A DNA stretch of 64,000 nucleotides, from positions 56,083-120,082 of the forward strand of contig NZ_LT904902.1 in the NCBI RefSeq assembly GCF_900199725.1, given 5' to 3'. The notes under the pieces were generated by a model that did no database searches, was not told where the DNA came from, and saw only the letters and a list, made by a program, of their open reading frames with translations. The position numbers were made by a program, and so were the translations under genes. Source of the DNA: Cytobacillus massiliigabonensis (GTDB lineage: Bacteria; Bacillota; Bacilli; Bacillales; Cytobacillaceae). Shown piece after piece: positions 18,781 to 28,757 of this stretch (within the stretch, counting starts at the first letter, position 1; each line of letters opens with the position of its first letter).

Positions 18781-18825
18781 GAAAATACTATAACACTTTT
18801 TACCCAATAATGAAATAGTATTTTC
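18781..18825 (-). promoter_or_regulatory. ymfC promoter inside an 11-bp inverted repeat
   Basis: On the minus strand an extended -10 TGTTATAGT (TATAGT at 18787-18792) precedes ymfC; the -35 is poor. GAAAATACTAT (18781-18791) and its exact complement ATAGTATTTTC (18815-18825) flank a 23-bp spacer, so one arm covers the -10 and the other lies near the -35. This could be an operator pair for a regulator. Confidence 0.5.
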
Positions 18826-19037
18826 AAAAATGACTTAAAAAGGTGAATATATTTTCACTCCCATTTTCACTTAATTGAACGAAAAATGCTAATGTTTTTG
18901 AAAACGGTGTCATCGGGATTACTTCGTATTTTTCACTATATTGAACATATTTATTAAATGACTAGATCCCCACCTTTTTTTATAGCTGGTTTCATTGAAA
19001 TTACCCCATTTATTAATTGTGTTTATTAGTATAGCAT
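18826..19037. other. Non-coding part of the spoIIIE-ymfC gap
   Basis: The gap between spoIIIE and ymfC is 395 bp. Outside the terminator at 19038-19070 and the ymfC promoter sites this stretch is AT-rich and shows no gene, repeat or known RNA motif. Confidence 0.4.
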
Positions 19038-19070
19038 AAAAAAGGATCCATCTATTGATGGATCCTTTTT
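19038..19070 (-). terminator. Terminator after spoIIIE
   Basis: A perfect 9-bp GC-containing stem (19044-19052 with 19057-19065) with a 4-base loop is flanked by five A and five T, so it can work on either strand. It ends the spoIIIE transcript. Confidence 0.88.
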
Positions 19071-19107
19071 AACTATTGACCAGCTACATTGCTTTTGCGT
19101 ATCTTAT

Positions 19108-21444
19108 TTATGAACTTGCTTCGTCAGAAGGCTTGCCAAGGAGAACTGTTCTTGGCTTACTGCCTTCATATGGACCAACAATCCCCCTAGCTTCCATTTC
19201 ATCAATTAGTCTTGCTGCCCGTGAATAGCCAATTCGAAAGCGCCGCTGCAGCATAGAAACTGAGGCTGTTTGCATTTCAAGAATTAGCTCAACTGCTACA
19301 TCATATAGATCATCATCGACTTCTGTAGTTGTTTCTGGTATATCATCTGGAATCATTTCCTCCTGATATTGAGCCTTTTGCTGTTCAATAACAAAACTTA
19401 CAACTTCCTCAACTTCTTCATCAGATAAAAATGCGCCTTGAACTCGAACAGGCTTGGATGCGCCGACTGGCAGGAAAAGCATATCTCCTCTGCCAAGCAG
19501 CTTTTCGGCACCTCCCATGTCAAGAATTGTACGTGAATCAGTTGCAGACGAAACGGCAAACGCAATTCGGGAAGGAATATTCGCTTTAATAACTCCTGTG
19601 ATGACATCAACAGATGGCCGCTGTGTTGCTATGATTAAATGGATTCCAGCCGCACGAGCCATTTGTGCTAGCCTTGTAATTGCATCCTCAACATCTGAAG
19701 AAGCAACCATCATTAAATCAGCAAGTTCATCTACTATCACTACAATATATGGCAAGAGCGGCTGCTGACCTTCTTCTTCAGCATTATGTTTCTTTACATA
19801 TTCATTATATCCTTCAATATTTCTTGTGCCAGAATGGGAGAATAACTCGTAGCGTCTCTCCATCTCGCTGACAACTTTTTTTAATGCTTGAGAAGCCTTT
19901 TTTGCATCGGTTACCACTGGAGCAAGCAAATGCGGAACACCGTTATAAACATTTAACTCGACCATTTTCGGGTCAATCATCATCATTTTCACTTCATGCG
20001 GTTTTGCTCTCATTAAGATACTCGTAATAATGCCATTAATACATACACTTTTTCCGCTTCCTGTAGCACCTGCTACTAGTAAATGGGGCATTTTATTTAA
20101 TTCTGCTAATACAGATTCACCTGTAATATCACGTCCAAGTCCAATTAACAGTTTCGAATTCGGCTTATCATTTTGTCTTGATTCAATGACTTCTCTTAAT
20201 GACACCATGGCTACTTCCGAATTTGGAACTTCAATGCCAATAGCTGACTTCCCTGGGATTGGCGCCTCTATCCGAATATCCTTTGCAGCCAGCGCTAGCG
20301 CTAAATCATCATTTAAGCTGACAATTTTGCTCACCTTCACCCCAACATCTGGATGTACCTCATACTTTGTAACAGCTGGTCCCAAATGAACTTGTGTAAC
20401 CCGTGCCTTAACTCCAAAGCTTTGGAAAGTCCTTTCGAGCTTGGCCGCATTTGCATGGATTAATTCATATTCCCCGCTTTGGTCAGTCTGCCGCGGGAGC
20501 TTTAATAATCTCATTGGCGGCAATTCATAATCTTTATTTTCAACCTCTGTAAAAGTGATTTGTGGCGATGAATCAATTTCTGTCTCAGAAGTGGATGGTT
20601 CTTTCTCCTTTTTCGGTATAGAATCTTCTTTTTTACTATACTCTGCCTTTTGGGTAAAACTTGAGATAATAGGTTCAGGGTTAGAGTCTTCATAAGATTC
20701 TTTTCCATTATTAATCATTATTATTGGTTCTGCTTCCCGTTCCTTCGCTTTGTCTTTTGCCTCTTTTAATTGGGCTTGTCTAGCTATTTTTTTTTCCTTT
20801 TGCGATCCTTTTAACTCTTTCATATCGTTAATAAAAGCTTCCCATTGTCGTTTCGCAATATTCAAAATAGATGATCCTAGTTTGTTGAGTGCATCCCCTA
20901 GTGTTTTTCCCGTTAAAAGAATACAGCCGATAATAATAAGGACAAAGGCAATTATTTTAGATCCCGCTTCATCAAACAGAAAATAGAAGAGGGCAAAAAG
21001 AGTTGCACCAATCATACCTCCACCTAAATCTGTTGTACTTGTCTCCCCATTTACTTCCATCCAGAACAATTCCCATGTATTCGCAATGACACTCGGGTCC
21101 TCGAATTTCCCGCCATTCGATAACAGTTGAAATAGCTTAACATGGCTTAATAAAAGGAGGGAGGATAGAATTAAGTAAATGCCGATTAACTTCGTATGTA
21201 ATAAATATGGGAGTGATCTTTTCCACATGAGATAGCCTGCAAAAACAACTAAACATAATAGACTTACTATATACCATTCACCCATAAAGAAACGGAAAAA
21301 CATGACTGTTGCTTTTCCTACCGCCCCAAGCTTTGCCATTGCAATAGCAGATAATGCAATTAGTCCTAAAGCTAGGAGCTCATACTGGATTGTTTTCTTT
21401 AAATTTTCTTTTTTCCTTGTTCTTCTTCGCTTTTTTTTTGCCAT
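19108..21444 (-). CDS. spoIIIE: DNA translocase SpoIIIE (FtsK/SpoIIIE family)
   Basis: A 778-residue septal DNA pump. The N-terminal third has about four transmembrane helices (about 22-185), followed by a charged linker (about 210-315). The motor has Walker A GATGSGKS near residue 450 and Walker B-like [13 protein letters not shown]. The C-terminal gamma winged helix ([24 protein letters not shown], about 720-745) reads oriented DNA sequences. It moves the chromosome into the forespore after polar septation and clears trapped DNA. Length and order match B. subtilis. A strongly basic start ([10 protein letters not shown]) precedes the first helix. Confidence 0.96.
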   Translation of the reverse strand: MAKKKRRRTRKKENLKKTIQYELLALGLIALSAIAMAKLGAVGKATVMFFRFFMGEWYIVSLLCLVVFAGYLMWKRSLPYLLHTKLIGIYLILSSLLLLSHVKLFQLLSNGGKFEDPSVIANTWELFWMEVNGETSTTDLGGGMIGATLFALFYFLFDEAGSKIIAFVLIIIGCILLTGKTLGDALNKLGSSILNIAKRQWEAFINDMKELKGSQKEKKIARQAQLKEAKDKAKEREAEPIIMINNGKESYEDSNPEPIISSFTQKAEYSKKEDSIPKKEKEPSTSETEIDSSPQITFTEVENKDYELPPMRLLKLPRQTDQSGEYELIHANAAKLERTFQSFGVKARVTQVHLGPAVTKYEVHPDVGVKVSKIVSLNDDLALALAAKDIRIEAPIPGKSAIGIEVPNSEVAMVSLREVIESRQNDKPNSKLLIGLGRDITGESVLAELNKMPHLLVAGATGSGKSVCINGIITSILMRAKPHEVKMMMIDPKMVELNVYNGVPHLLAPVVTDAKKASQALKKVVSEMERRYELFSHSGTRNIEGYNEYVKKHNAEEEGQQPLLPYIVVIVDELADLMMVASSDVEDAITRLAQMARAAGIHLIIATQRPSVDVITGVIKANIPSRIAFAVSSATDSRTILDMGGAEKLLGRGDMLFLPVGASKPVRVQGAFLSDEEVEEVVSFVIEQQKAQYQEEMIPDDIPETTTEVDDDLYDVAVELILEMQTASVSMLQRRFRIGYSRAARLIDEMEARGIVGPYEGSKPRTVLLGKPSDEASS

Positions 21445-21530
21445 TTGATCACCTAATTCAATTTCTTCTTTTCCCCAGTTTATACAAAAATATCATTTGC
21501 CATCCAACTTTCAGTAATGAACTAATGTAT

Positions 21531-21558
21531 GAAAGAAAGCAGCCAATCGATGGCTGCT
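21531..21558 (-). terminator. Terminator after ylzJ
   Basis: A perfect 8-bp stem (21538-21545 with 21551-21558) and a 5-base loop, followed on the minus strand by a T-rich TTTCTTTC tail. Confidence 0.75.
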
Positions 21559-21600
21559 CTGAAGTTTCCCTTAATTATATCATATTGCATCTATACACTG

Positions 21601-21813
21601 TTAAGCTAATGTTATTTTCGTGCCTGGTGTATATTTTTCATCCATAAAATGATTAGGGTCACTGCTCATAATCCTGATCACTGTACAATCCTGACCGCCT
21701 TCCATTTCTACAAGGAGCGGAATTCCATTATGGGTAACCATTTTTTGCTTGCCAAATTCGGCAGCATCGGTTGGAAAAACAAGCTCCCCGGGCATTGAAG
21801 TATATAAAATCAT
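21601..21813 (-). CDS. ylzJ: YlzJ-like small protein
   Basis: A 70-residue soluble protein of the YlzJ family found directly after tepA in Bacillus. The sequence starts [14 protein letters not shown] and has no membrane segment. Its ATG overlaps the tepA stop region by four bases, so it is translationally coupled. Function unknown. Confidence 0.85.
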   Translation of the reverse strand: MILYTSMPGELVFPTDAAEFGKQKMVTHNGIPLLVEMEGGQDCTVIRIMSSDPNHFMDEKYTPGTKITLA

Positions 21814-22562
21814 TGGACAATCCCTTCATTCCCTTGTTTATTATTCTCTATCAATTCTTCTAATTTTTTCAGAGCAGGACCAATCCCGCCCATATCATCA
21901 ATTAGCCCATATTTAACTGCATCCGAACCAACAACATTTGTTCCAATATCCCTTGTTAGGTTGCCTTTCGCAAACATTAAATCCTTAAAACATTCCTCAG
22001 AAATATTCGAATGCTTCGTAACAAAATTAATTACCCGATCTTGCATTTTATCCAAGTATTCAAATGTTTGCGGGACTCCGATCACAAGGCCTGTTAAACG
22101 GATCGGATGTATCGTCATTGTCGCTGTTTCAGCAATAAAGGAATAATCACAGGAAACGGCAATTGGCACGCCAATCGAATGCCCCCCTCCCAGTACAATC
22201 GAGACAGTTGGTTTTGATAATGAAGCGAGCATTTCTGAAATAGCCAAGCCTGCTTCCACATCTCCACCTACTGTATTCAATATGACAAGCAATCCTTCAA
22301 TTTTCGGATTTTGCTCGATTGCCACAATTTGCGGGATAAGATGCTCGTATTTCGTCGTTTTATTTTGAGGCGGCAGCTGGAGATGGCCTTCAATTTGTCC
22401 AACAATCGTTAAACAATGGATTTTTGAATCTTGCGAAAGCTGAGGGACATTGGTTTGACCTAGCTGCTGTATTTTATCAATGAGACTTGGCGGTTGTTCT
22501 TCCTTTGTTTGATCCTGCTGATCATGAATAGAATCATTTTGTTTTTTATCATTTCCCATCAT
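21810..22562 (-). CDS. tepA: ClpP-like serine protease TepA
   Basis: A 250-residue protein of the ClpP/SppA crotonase-like fold. The nucleophile is probably the Ser of GGGHSIG, with the histidine of TIHPI further on. B. subtilis TepA (translocation-enhancing protein, YmfB) affects secretory preprotein handling and is needed in spores for degrading small acid-soluble proteins. The start was placed at 22562 because AAGGGAG lies 5 bases before this ATG; the longer open frame to 22652 has no ribosome site and a non-homologous start. The N-terminal 45 residues are rich in Q, D and K. Confidence 0.9.
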   Translation of the reverse strand: MMGNDKKQNDSIHDQQDQTKEEQPPSLIDKIQQLGQTNVPQLSQDSKIHCLTIVGQIEGHLQLPPQNKTTKYEHLIPQIVAIEQNPKIEGLLVILNTVGGDVEAGLAISEMLASLSKPTVSIVLGGGHSIGVPIAVSCDYSFIAETATMTIHPIRLTGLVIGVPQTFEYLDKMQDRVINFVTKHSNISEECFKDLMFAKGNLTRDIGTNVVGSDAVKYGLIDDMGGIGPALKKLEELIENNKQGNEGIVQ

Positions 22563-22697
22563 TTCTTCTCCCTTCAAGCCATATAAGACTGTAAATTTCA
22601 ATCCATATAGGTTTAGTATGGTCGTTGGTGAGGATTTAATGCGGGAAATCAATATACGAAAGAAAGCACAGCGAATAGCTGTGCCTTCATGTTTTGA

Positions 22698-24365
22698 CTA
22701 TACTTCCATAATAATTGGGAGTATCATTGGTCGTCGTTTTGTTTTCTCGAATAAAAATTGGTTCAATTCTTCTCTCATATCTTGTTTAATGCCTGTCCAA
22801 TCGAACGAATCTTTTGAAATGCTTCTCTCTACGATGTCACGAACTCTTTTTGCCGCTTCCACTAGCAGCTCTTCTGACTCCCTTACATAAACAAACCCTC
22901 TAGAAATGATCTCCGGTCCCGCTGATAATTTTTTCTCTTTTTTATTTAAGGTAACAACCACTAGTAAAATTCCATCTTGTGAAAGGAGTTTACGATCTCT
23001 CAGGACAATATTCCCAACATCTCCAATCCCGCTGCCATCGATGAGTACATTTCCTGCAGGGATACGGCCTGCAGGACGAATGTTCCCATCTGCCAGTTCT
23101 GCCACTTCGCCTTTTTCAGGTATAAATATTTGTTCATCTGTTAAGCCACATTCCTTCGCTATATTTGCATGTGCCTTTAACATCCGGTATTCTCCATGAA
23201 CAGGGATGAAAAATTTCGGATTCATTAAGTTAATCATAAACTTTAATTCTTCTTGGCTTCCATGACTTGACGTATTGAAAGTTCCCTTTCCAGAAATCAC
23301 ACTTGCACCTGCACGATACAGCATATCAATCGTCTTAGCAATGAATACCTCGCTTCCTCTTATTGGCGAACCTGCAAGGAGCACAGTATCTCCTTTTTTT
23401 ATATTCACTTGCTTATGAATTTGCTTTGCCATTTTCTGAAGCACTTCAATTGGTTCACCTTGCGAACCAGTCGTTAATATAACAAGTTCATTATCAGCAT
23501 AAGCAGATATTTCTGTTAGTGGAATCATCGTGTCTTCAGTTATATGTAAATATTCTTGCTGGATCGCAATATCAACTGCCGTTTGCGTGAATCTGCCCAC
23601 GATCGCTACTTTTCTTCGACTATCTAAAGCAGCATCAAATATGTGCTGAATTCTTATTATATCTGAAGCAAATGAAGCAGCAATAATTCTTCCTTCTGCG
23701 CGATGAAATGCATCCGTTACTTGTTTAACCACTTTTGATTCTGATAAAGTATATCCAGGCTTTTCTGCCTCTGTACTATCAGATAGGAGACAGAGAACAC
23801 CTTCATCACCAATTTGTGCCATTTTTCCAATTTCTGTTTTATACCCATTTGCTGCTGCCTGGTCAAATTTAAAATCTCCTGTATAGACAATATTTCCTTC
23901 CAATGTATGGATGCAAATACCAACACTATCTGGTATGCTGTGGGTCGTATGATAGAATGAGACCTTTGCAGAGTTAAACTTAATTTTTGTATCTGTACGT
24001 ACCTCGATAAAATTCAGATTTCCTTTAAATTCCTGTTCCTTTACTTTTTGTTTTGCAAGTTCAAGTGTAAGTCTTGTCCCATACACAGGAACATCAATCT
24101 CACTTAGAATATAGGAGAGGGCACCAATATGATCTTCGTGTCCATGTGTCAGAAATATTCCTTGTACCCGTTCTTGATTTTGTATCAGATAAGTGATATC
24201 AGGGATAACAATATCAATTCCGAGCATTTCATTTTCAGGAATCATCAATCCAGCATCCAAAACAAATATGTCCTCATCCACTTCCACAAGGTACATATTT
24301 TTTCCGAATTCCCCTACTCCTCCTAATGCCATTACCTTGATGCTTTGCTTCTGTTGATTGTTCAA
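22698..24365 (-). CDS. rnjB: Ribonuclease J2
   Basis: A 555-residue metallo-beta-lactamase/beta-CASP ribonuclease. The start is TTG at 24363-24365, placed by AGGAGG nine bases upstream; this also gives the same length as B. subtilis RnjB. The zinc motif HGHEDH (H74, H76, D78, H79) is complete. As I recall, B. subtilis RNase J2 has a degraded form of this motif, so this copy may retain more catalysis. J2 normally works in a complex with J1. Its position next to dapA is that of ymfA/rnjB. C-terminal dimer domain from about 460. Confidence 0.93.
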   Translation of the reverse strand: MNNQQKQSIKVMALGGVGEFGKNMYLVEVDEDIFVLDAGLMIPENEMLGIDIVIPDITYLIQNQERVQGIFLTHGHEDHIGALSYILSEIDVPVYGTRLTLELAKQKVKEQEFKGNLNFIEVRTDTKIKFNSAKVSFYHTTHSIPDSVGICIHTLEGNIVYTGDFKFDQAAANGYKTEIGKMAQIGDEGVLCLLSDSTEAEKPGYTLSESKVVKQVTDAFHRAEGRIIAASFASDIIRIQHIFDAALDSRRKVAIVGRFTQTAVDIAIQQEYLHITEDTMIPLTEISAYADNELVILTTGSQGEPIEVLQKMAKQIHKQVNIKKGDTVLLAGSPIRGSEVFIAKTIDMLYRAGASVISGKGTFNTSSHGSQEELKFMINLMNPKFFIPVHGEYRMLKAHANIAKECGLTDEQIFIPEKGEVAELADGNIRPAGRIPAGNVLIDGSGIGDVGNIVLRDRKLLSQDGILLVVVTLNKKEKKLSAGPEIISRGFVYVRESEELLVEAAKRVRDIVERSISKDSFDWTGIKQDMREELNQFLFEKTKRRPMILPIIMEV

Positions 24366-24447
24366 TGTAAACTTCCTCCTACAATATGTTTGTCCGACCA
24401 TAGATCAGTTACCAATATTATACTTGAAGGAGGAAATAAATAAAATA

Positions 24448-24486
24448 TTTAAAAAACCAATCAGAAAATGATCTCTGATTGGTTTT
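24448..24486 (-). terminator. Terminator after dapA
   Basis: A 13-bp stem (24453-24465 with 24474-24486) followed on the minus strand by a T-run. It ends the asd-dapG-dapA transcript and separates it from rnjB. Confidence 0.85.
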
Positions 24487-24497
24487 GTATTGATTCT

Positions 24498-25373
24498 TTA
24501 TTCATTTTTCATAAATAATGAAACTAAAGCACTTCTTTCTTGCTCTGATAGAGGAACTAATGGCAGCCGAACAGATCCGACACTAAGTCCTTTGAGCTGG
24601 AGGGCTGTTTTTACAGGGGCAGGGCTAGGAGCAGCAAAAAGACCTTCCATAATTGGCAGAAGCTCTCTATGAATGGAAGCTGCCTTTTGATTATCTCCAT
24701 TCAAAAATGCCTGGATCATCGCCTGCATTTCATTTCCAATCACATGTGATGCAACAGAAACAATGCCATCTCCGCCAATTGCTAAGACAGGGATTGTCAA
24801 TGCATCATCTCCGCTGTAGAGAAGAAATTCTTCATCCGTACCGGCAATAATTTTAGCCATTGCATTCAAATCTCCGCTAGCTTCCTTAACAGCAACGATA
24901 TTTTGAATTTTAGAAAGTCGGATAATCGTATCCGGAAGAATATTAACCGCAGCTCTGCCAGGTATATTGTAAACCATGACAGGCAGCTTTGTATTTTCAG
25001 CAATGCTCTTAAAATGCTGATAAAGTCCTTCTTGATTCGGCTTATTATAATATGGGGCTACAGCCATAATGCCCTCTACCCCAATTTGCTCTGCCTTTTT
25101 TGTTAATTCGATGGATGCATACGTATTATTGCTACCAGTCCCTGCAACAACAGGAATCCTTTTATCAACCACTTTTACTACATGCTGAAATAATGCAATT
25201 TTTTCTTCCTTTGATAGAGTTGGTGACTCCCCTGTTGTACCTGCTACAACAAGTGATTCTGTACCATTCTCAATGAGATGATTGATAAGCTGAGTTGTTT
25301 TCGAAAAATCGATATGACCTTTCCTATCGAAAGGTGTAACCATTGCTGTTGAAACTCGGCCAAATTGAATCAT
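24498..25373 (-). CDS. dapA: 4-hydroxy-tetrahydrodipicolinate synthase
   Basis: A 291-residue TIM-barrel lyase that condenses pyruvate with aspartate semialdehyde. The Schiff-base lysine is in AVKEASGDL (near K163), with the catalytic tyrosine in VMVYNIPGR and the GTTGESPT loop near residue 45. Its product leads to lysine and diaminopimelate, and in sporulating mother cells to dipicolinic acid by DpaAB (28147-29642). It follows dapG by 37 bp. Confidence 0.97.
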   Translation of the reverse strand: MIQFGRVSTAMVTPFDRKGHIDFSKTTQLINHLIENGTESLVVAGTTGESPTLSKEEKIALFQHVVKVVDKRIPVVAGTGSNNTYASIELTKKAEQIGVEGIMAVAPYYNKPNQEGLYQHFKSIAENTKLPVMVYNIPGRAAVNILPDTIIRLSKIQNIVAVKEASGDLNAMAKIIAGTDEEFLLYSGDDALTIPVLAIGGDGIVSVASHVIGNEMQAMIQAFLNGDNQKAASIHRELLPIMEGLFAAPSPAPVKTALQLKGLSVGSVRLPLVPLSEQERSALVSLFMKNE

Positions 25374-25410
25374 TGCTACACTCCCTTTTAAAACTTAAAA
25401 ATCTTTATCT

Positions 25411-26646
25411 TTATTTATTATGCAGAACATTTTCTTTCTCTAATTGGAAAGCATCATGCAGGGCATTGACAGCTTTTCCTAAATCTAGCTGTTTGACAAG
25501 TACCCATATCGTTGTATGACTATCAGCAGATTGCAAGATACGAATGCCTTGTTCAGATAGAGCTGTTACAATTTTAGCGGCAACACCTGGAACACCTTGC
25601 ATACCTGCACCGACTACAGAAACCTTTGCACAATCGAATTCCACAATGGGATTGTGTCCTAGGCTTCTTAGTATGCTTATCGCTTTTTCTGACATTTCTT
25701 CCGTTACAGTATAGGTAACCCCATTTGGATAAATATTGATAAAATCCACACTTATTTCTTCATTTGCCATCGCTTGAAAAACTTCGGCTTGTAAATTGTA
25801 CTGGTTCTTCTTAGCAATAACTTTAATTTGTGTGACGTGTGATAGATGAGCGATGCCAGTTACTAATCGTTCCTTTATGTCAGTGCCCCTGCCTTCCTTG
25901 TTTATTGCAGTGACTAATGTCCCTAGACCATCTGAATAATTGGAACGGATGCGTATAGGAATTTTTGCTTGCATAGCTATTTCTACAGCTCTTGGATGTA
26001 TGACTTTTGCACCTTGATAAGCCATATTACACACTTCTGTATAAGTAACAACAGATAGTGGACGGGCATTTTCAGCGATGCGCGGGTCCGCTGTCATTAT
26101 ACCGTCCACATCTGTAAAGATCTCAATCCATTCCGCATTCAATGCTACACCTAATGCGGCTGCTGACGTATCGCTTCCACCTCTGCCTATTGTTGTGACA
26201 TCTCCATTTTTTGAAGCTCCTTGAAATCCTGCAACAACAATACAATCGTTCACTTCTAATTCTTTAAGCAGCCTCTCACATCTCATATCAATGATTTTTG
26301 CATTTGTATGATCATTATTTGTTCGAAATCCTGCCTGGGCACCTGTTAAGGCTGTCGCCTGAATGCCATGCTCTAAAAGCATATTCGTAAAGACAACACT
26401 CGATATAATTTCACCGCAAGACAATAAGAGGTCATTTTCTCTTTTATTAATCATCATTTTTTTTGTTTCTATAAGTGAGAGCAATGTATCCGTTGCATAA
26501 GGATCCCCTTTTCTCCCCATTGCTGAGACGACAACAACCAGTTTATATCCATCAGATATTGCCTTCTTAATATGTTTTAATGCATGTTCTCGACTGTTAC
26601 TATCACGGACAGATGTGCCCCCATATTTTTGCACAATTATTTTCAT
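25411..26646 (-). CDS. dapG: Aspartate kinase I (DapG)
   Basis: A 411-residue aspartokinase: the N-terminal amino acid kinase domain (KYGGTSV at the start, GRGGSDTSA near residue 155) followed by two ACT domains (from about 265). It phosphorylates aspartate at the head of the lysine/diaminopimelate branch; the B. subtilis enzyme is feedback-inhibited by meso-diaminopimelate. Start ATG at 26646 has GAGGTG upstream; the open frame reaches 26688 without a ribosome site. A hairpin repeat (26774-26935) fills the gap to asd. Confidence 0.95.
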   Translation of the reverse strand: MKIIVQKYGGTSVRDSNSREHALKHIKKAISDGYKLVVVVSAMGRKGDPYATDTLLSLIETKKMMINKRENDLLLSCGEIISSVVFTNMLLEHGIQATALTGAQAGFRTNNDHTNAKIIDMRCERLLKELEVNDCIVVAGFQGASKNGDVTTIGRGGSDTSAAALGVALNAEWIEIFTDVDGIMTADPRIAENARPLSVVTYTEVCNMAYQGAKVIHPRAVEIAMQAKIPIRIRSNYSDGLGTLVTAINKEGRGTDIKERLVTGIAHLSHVTQIKVIAKKNQYNLQAEVFQAMANEEISVDFINIYPNGVTYTVTEEMSEKAISILRSLGHNPIVEFDCAKVSVVGAGMQGVPGVAAKIVTALSEQGIRILQSADSHTTIWVLVKQLDLGKAVNALHDAFQLEKENVLHNK

Positions 26647-26773
26647 TGTTACACCTCTGGATATCTCTTCATTTAAAGTTAAATGCAAAAAACGCCTAAC
26701 TTAGCAAGTGCAACGAATTAGAATATATAGAGGTCAATTGTACAAAGAAAACAAAGCTTAGGCTTATTCAAAA

Positions 26774-26935
26774 GAAAAGCGGAAGCGCCTTGGTTATCAC
26801 CTTACAAACGGAAACGGCCAGATTGTACGATAAAAGGGACACAATGAGCGATAGCAAATTGATGTCAGCATATCGTAGGGAGGTTTGATAGGTAATAGGA
26901 CGCCTGCGCTAGACAATTCTTAAACTCCAAAGTTG
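26774..26935. repeat. Dispersed hairpin repeat, copy A
   Basis: It starts GAAAAGCGGAAGCGCC and ends with GCGCTAGACAATTC and a CTCCAAAG-like tail, in the gap between asd and dapG (301 bp, otherwise empty). The termini are partly complementary, as in the copies at 37446 and 56388. It separates asd from dapG, which form one operon in B. subtilis. Confidence 0.75.
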
Positions 26936-26947
26936 CATTTCATGTAA

Positions 26948-27997
26948 TTATTTCACTATACCTAGATTTATTAAACTCTCCGCTATTTGGACTGAATTCC
27001 ATGCAGCTCCTTTTAGTAGATTATCAGAAACAACCCACATATGGAAACCTTTTGATTCATCTAAATCCTTGCGAATTCTTCCAATGAAGACATCACTTTT
27101 TCCTACACAATCTGCAGGCATTGGATAGATTTGATTTTCTGGATCATCTTGCAGAACAATTCCAGGTGCAGCTGCCAGTAGATCTTTAACTTCTTGAACG
27201 CTTACACCTTCTTCTTCCACTTCAAAATATACTGATTCCGAATGACCTGTTGCAACAGGCAGCCTTACACATGTAGCCGCAACATGAAGATCAGGAAGAC
27301 TCATAATTTTCTTCGTTTCATTCACCATTTTCATTTCTTCAAATGTGAATCCATTTTCCATAAATTTATCAATTTGCGGAATCGCATTAAAGGCAATTTG
27401 GTAATGCTTCTTATCTCCCTTAACAGGAAGAATTGCAGGTTCATGCGATTCGTTATGAATAATTGCTTTTGTCTGGCTGTATAGCTCTTCAACAGCAGCT
27501 GCTCCTGAACCAGAAACAGCCTGATATGTTGAAACAATAACTTTATTCAGCCCATATTTTTTCCTAATAGGTTCTAGCGCAACAACCATTTGAATGGTTG
27601 AACAGTTAGGGTTCGCAATAATTCCTTGGTGTATAGATAAAGCTTGTTCATTCACCTCTGGAACGACCAATGGAACATTTTCCTCCATTCGAAAGGCACT
27701 CGTGTTATCTATAACAACAGCTCCATGCCTAACAGCATGCTCCGCATACTCTTTTGAAACACTGCCTCCTGCACTAAACAATGCTATATCCACACCGGAA
27801 AAGCTTTCTGGATTCACTTCTTTAATGGTATGCTCCACCCCATTAAATTGAATCTTCTTTCCCGCTGATCGTGGAGAAGAGAGCAAAGTAAGTTTAGATA
27901 TAGGGAAGTTTTTTTGCTCTAGCGTTTTTAACATTTGCTGCCCTACAGCTCCTGTTGCTCCTAATATTGCTACATGAAATCCTTTTTTCTTTTCCAT
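26948..27997 (-). CDS. asd: Aspartate-semialdehyde dehydrogenase
   Basis: A 349-residue NADPH-dependent enzyme that reduces aspartyl phosphate to aspartate semialdehyde. It shows the nucleotide motif GATGAVGQ (13-20) and the catalytic cysteine C132 in NPNCSTIQM; a histidine in a GHSES segment lies near residue 250. It supplies DapA. It lies downstream of dpaB, and a 16-bp inverted repeat (28025-28131) occupies the gap; an extended -10 (TGATATTAT) inside that gap could be its promoter. Confidence 0.97.
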   Translation of the reverse strand: MEKKKGFHVAILGATGAVGQQMLKTLEQKNFPISKLTLLSSPRSAGKKIQFNGVEHTIKEVNPESFSGVDIALFSAGGSVSKEYAEHAVRHGAVVIDNTSAFRMEENVPLVVPEVNEQALSIHQGIIANPNCSTIQMVVALEPIRKKYGLNKVIVSTYQAVSGSGAAAVEELYSQTKAIIHNESHEPAILPVKGDKKHYQIAFNAIPQIDKFMENGFTFEEMKMVNETKKIMSLPDLHVAATCVRLPVATGHSESVYFEVEEEGVSVQEVKDLLAAAPGIVLQDDPENQIYPMPADCVGKSDVFIGRIRKDLDESKGFHMWVVSDNLLKGAAWNSVQIAESLINLGIVK

Positions 27998-28024
27998 TTC
28001 ATATCCCCTTCCTTTTCAAATCTA

Positions 28025-28131
28025 TTTTTCTAGCAAAAAGATATACCGGCTTTATATGAAAGAATTTTCTTATAATATCATTCATTCTAACATATTCATT
28101 CTTTAATGTAATAAACTTTTTGCTAGAAAAA
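28025..28131. repeat. 16-bp perfect inverted repeat between dpaB and asd
   Basis: Arms TTTTTCTAGCAAAAAG (28025-28040) and its exact complement (28116-28131) are 75 bp apart. Each arm is itself nearly palindromic around CTAG. On the minus strand the first arm follows the dpaB stop closely and may help terminate dpaB, but its role is unclear. Confidence 0.6.
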
Positions 28132-28146
28132 AGCAGGGGTTTATTT

Positions 28147-28740
28147 TTAGTCTTTAAACCTCTCAACAATGACTGGCTGCAGCTGTTTTCCTTCCATAGC
28201 CATCTCGACTGTATCTGATAATTGCGACATCCTCGCTACCATCGAATTCGGCTTTTTTACTGGGTCATCTTGGCCATACGGAATAAAATATATATTTTTC
28301 GTTGCCATCAATCGCATTAAATTGACACCGTTCAGTCCAAGCGCATCATTTGTTGAAATCCCTAATACAACCGGCTTTTGGTTTCTTAACGTTGCCTTAG
28401 CGGCCATTAAAACTGGGGAGTCTGTCATAGCATTAGCAAATTTACTCATTGAACTTCCTGTTAATGGTGCAATGACCATGCAATCTAATGGAATTTTCGG
28501 ACCAAGTGGCTCTGCTTTAACGATGGAATCAATTACTTTATTTCCTGTCAGTTCCTCTATTCGCTGAATCCAATCCTCGCCTTTTCCAAACCTTGTTTCT
28601 GTATTTTGAACTGTAAAAGTGACAACAGGCAGAACCTCGGCTCCCGCGTTTACAAGCCTTTCGATTTCTGGAAATACTGCATCATACGTACAATGTGAAC
28701 CTGTCAGTCCAAAACCGATCCGACTACCTTTTAAACTCAT
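28147..28740 (-). CDS. dpaB: Dipicolinate synthase subunit B (SpoVFB)
   Basis: A 197-residue flavoprotein-fold protein (MSLKGSRIGFGLTGSHCTYD start). With DpaA it oxidises dihydrodipicolinate to dipicolinic acid in the mother cell; the acid moves to the spore core. Start ATG 28740 matches family N-termini and has AAAGGGG upstream; a GTG at 28761 overlapping the dpaA stop codon is a weaker choice. Confidence 0.95.
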   Translation of the reverse strand: MSLKGSRIGFGLTGSHCTYDAVFPEIERLVNAGAEVLPVVTFTVQNTETRFGKGEDWIQRIEELTGNKVIDSIVKAEPLGPKIPLDCMVIAPLTGSSMSKFANAMTDSPVLMAAKATLRNQKPVVLGISTNDALGLNGVNLMRLMATKNIYFIPYGQDDPVKKPNSMVARMSQLSDTVEMAMEGKQLQPVIVERFKD

Positions 28741-28757
28741 TTGTTTCGATACCCCTT

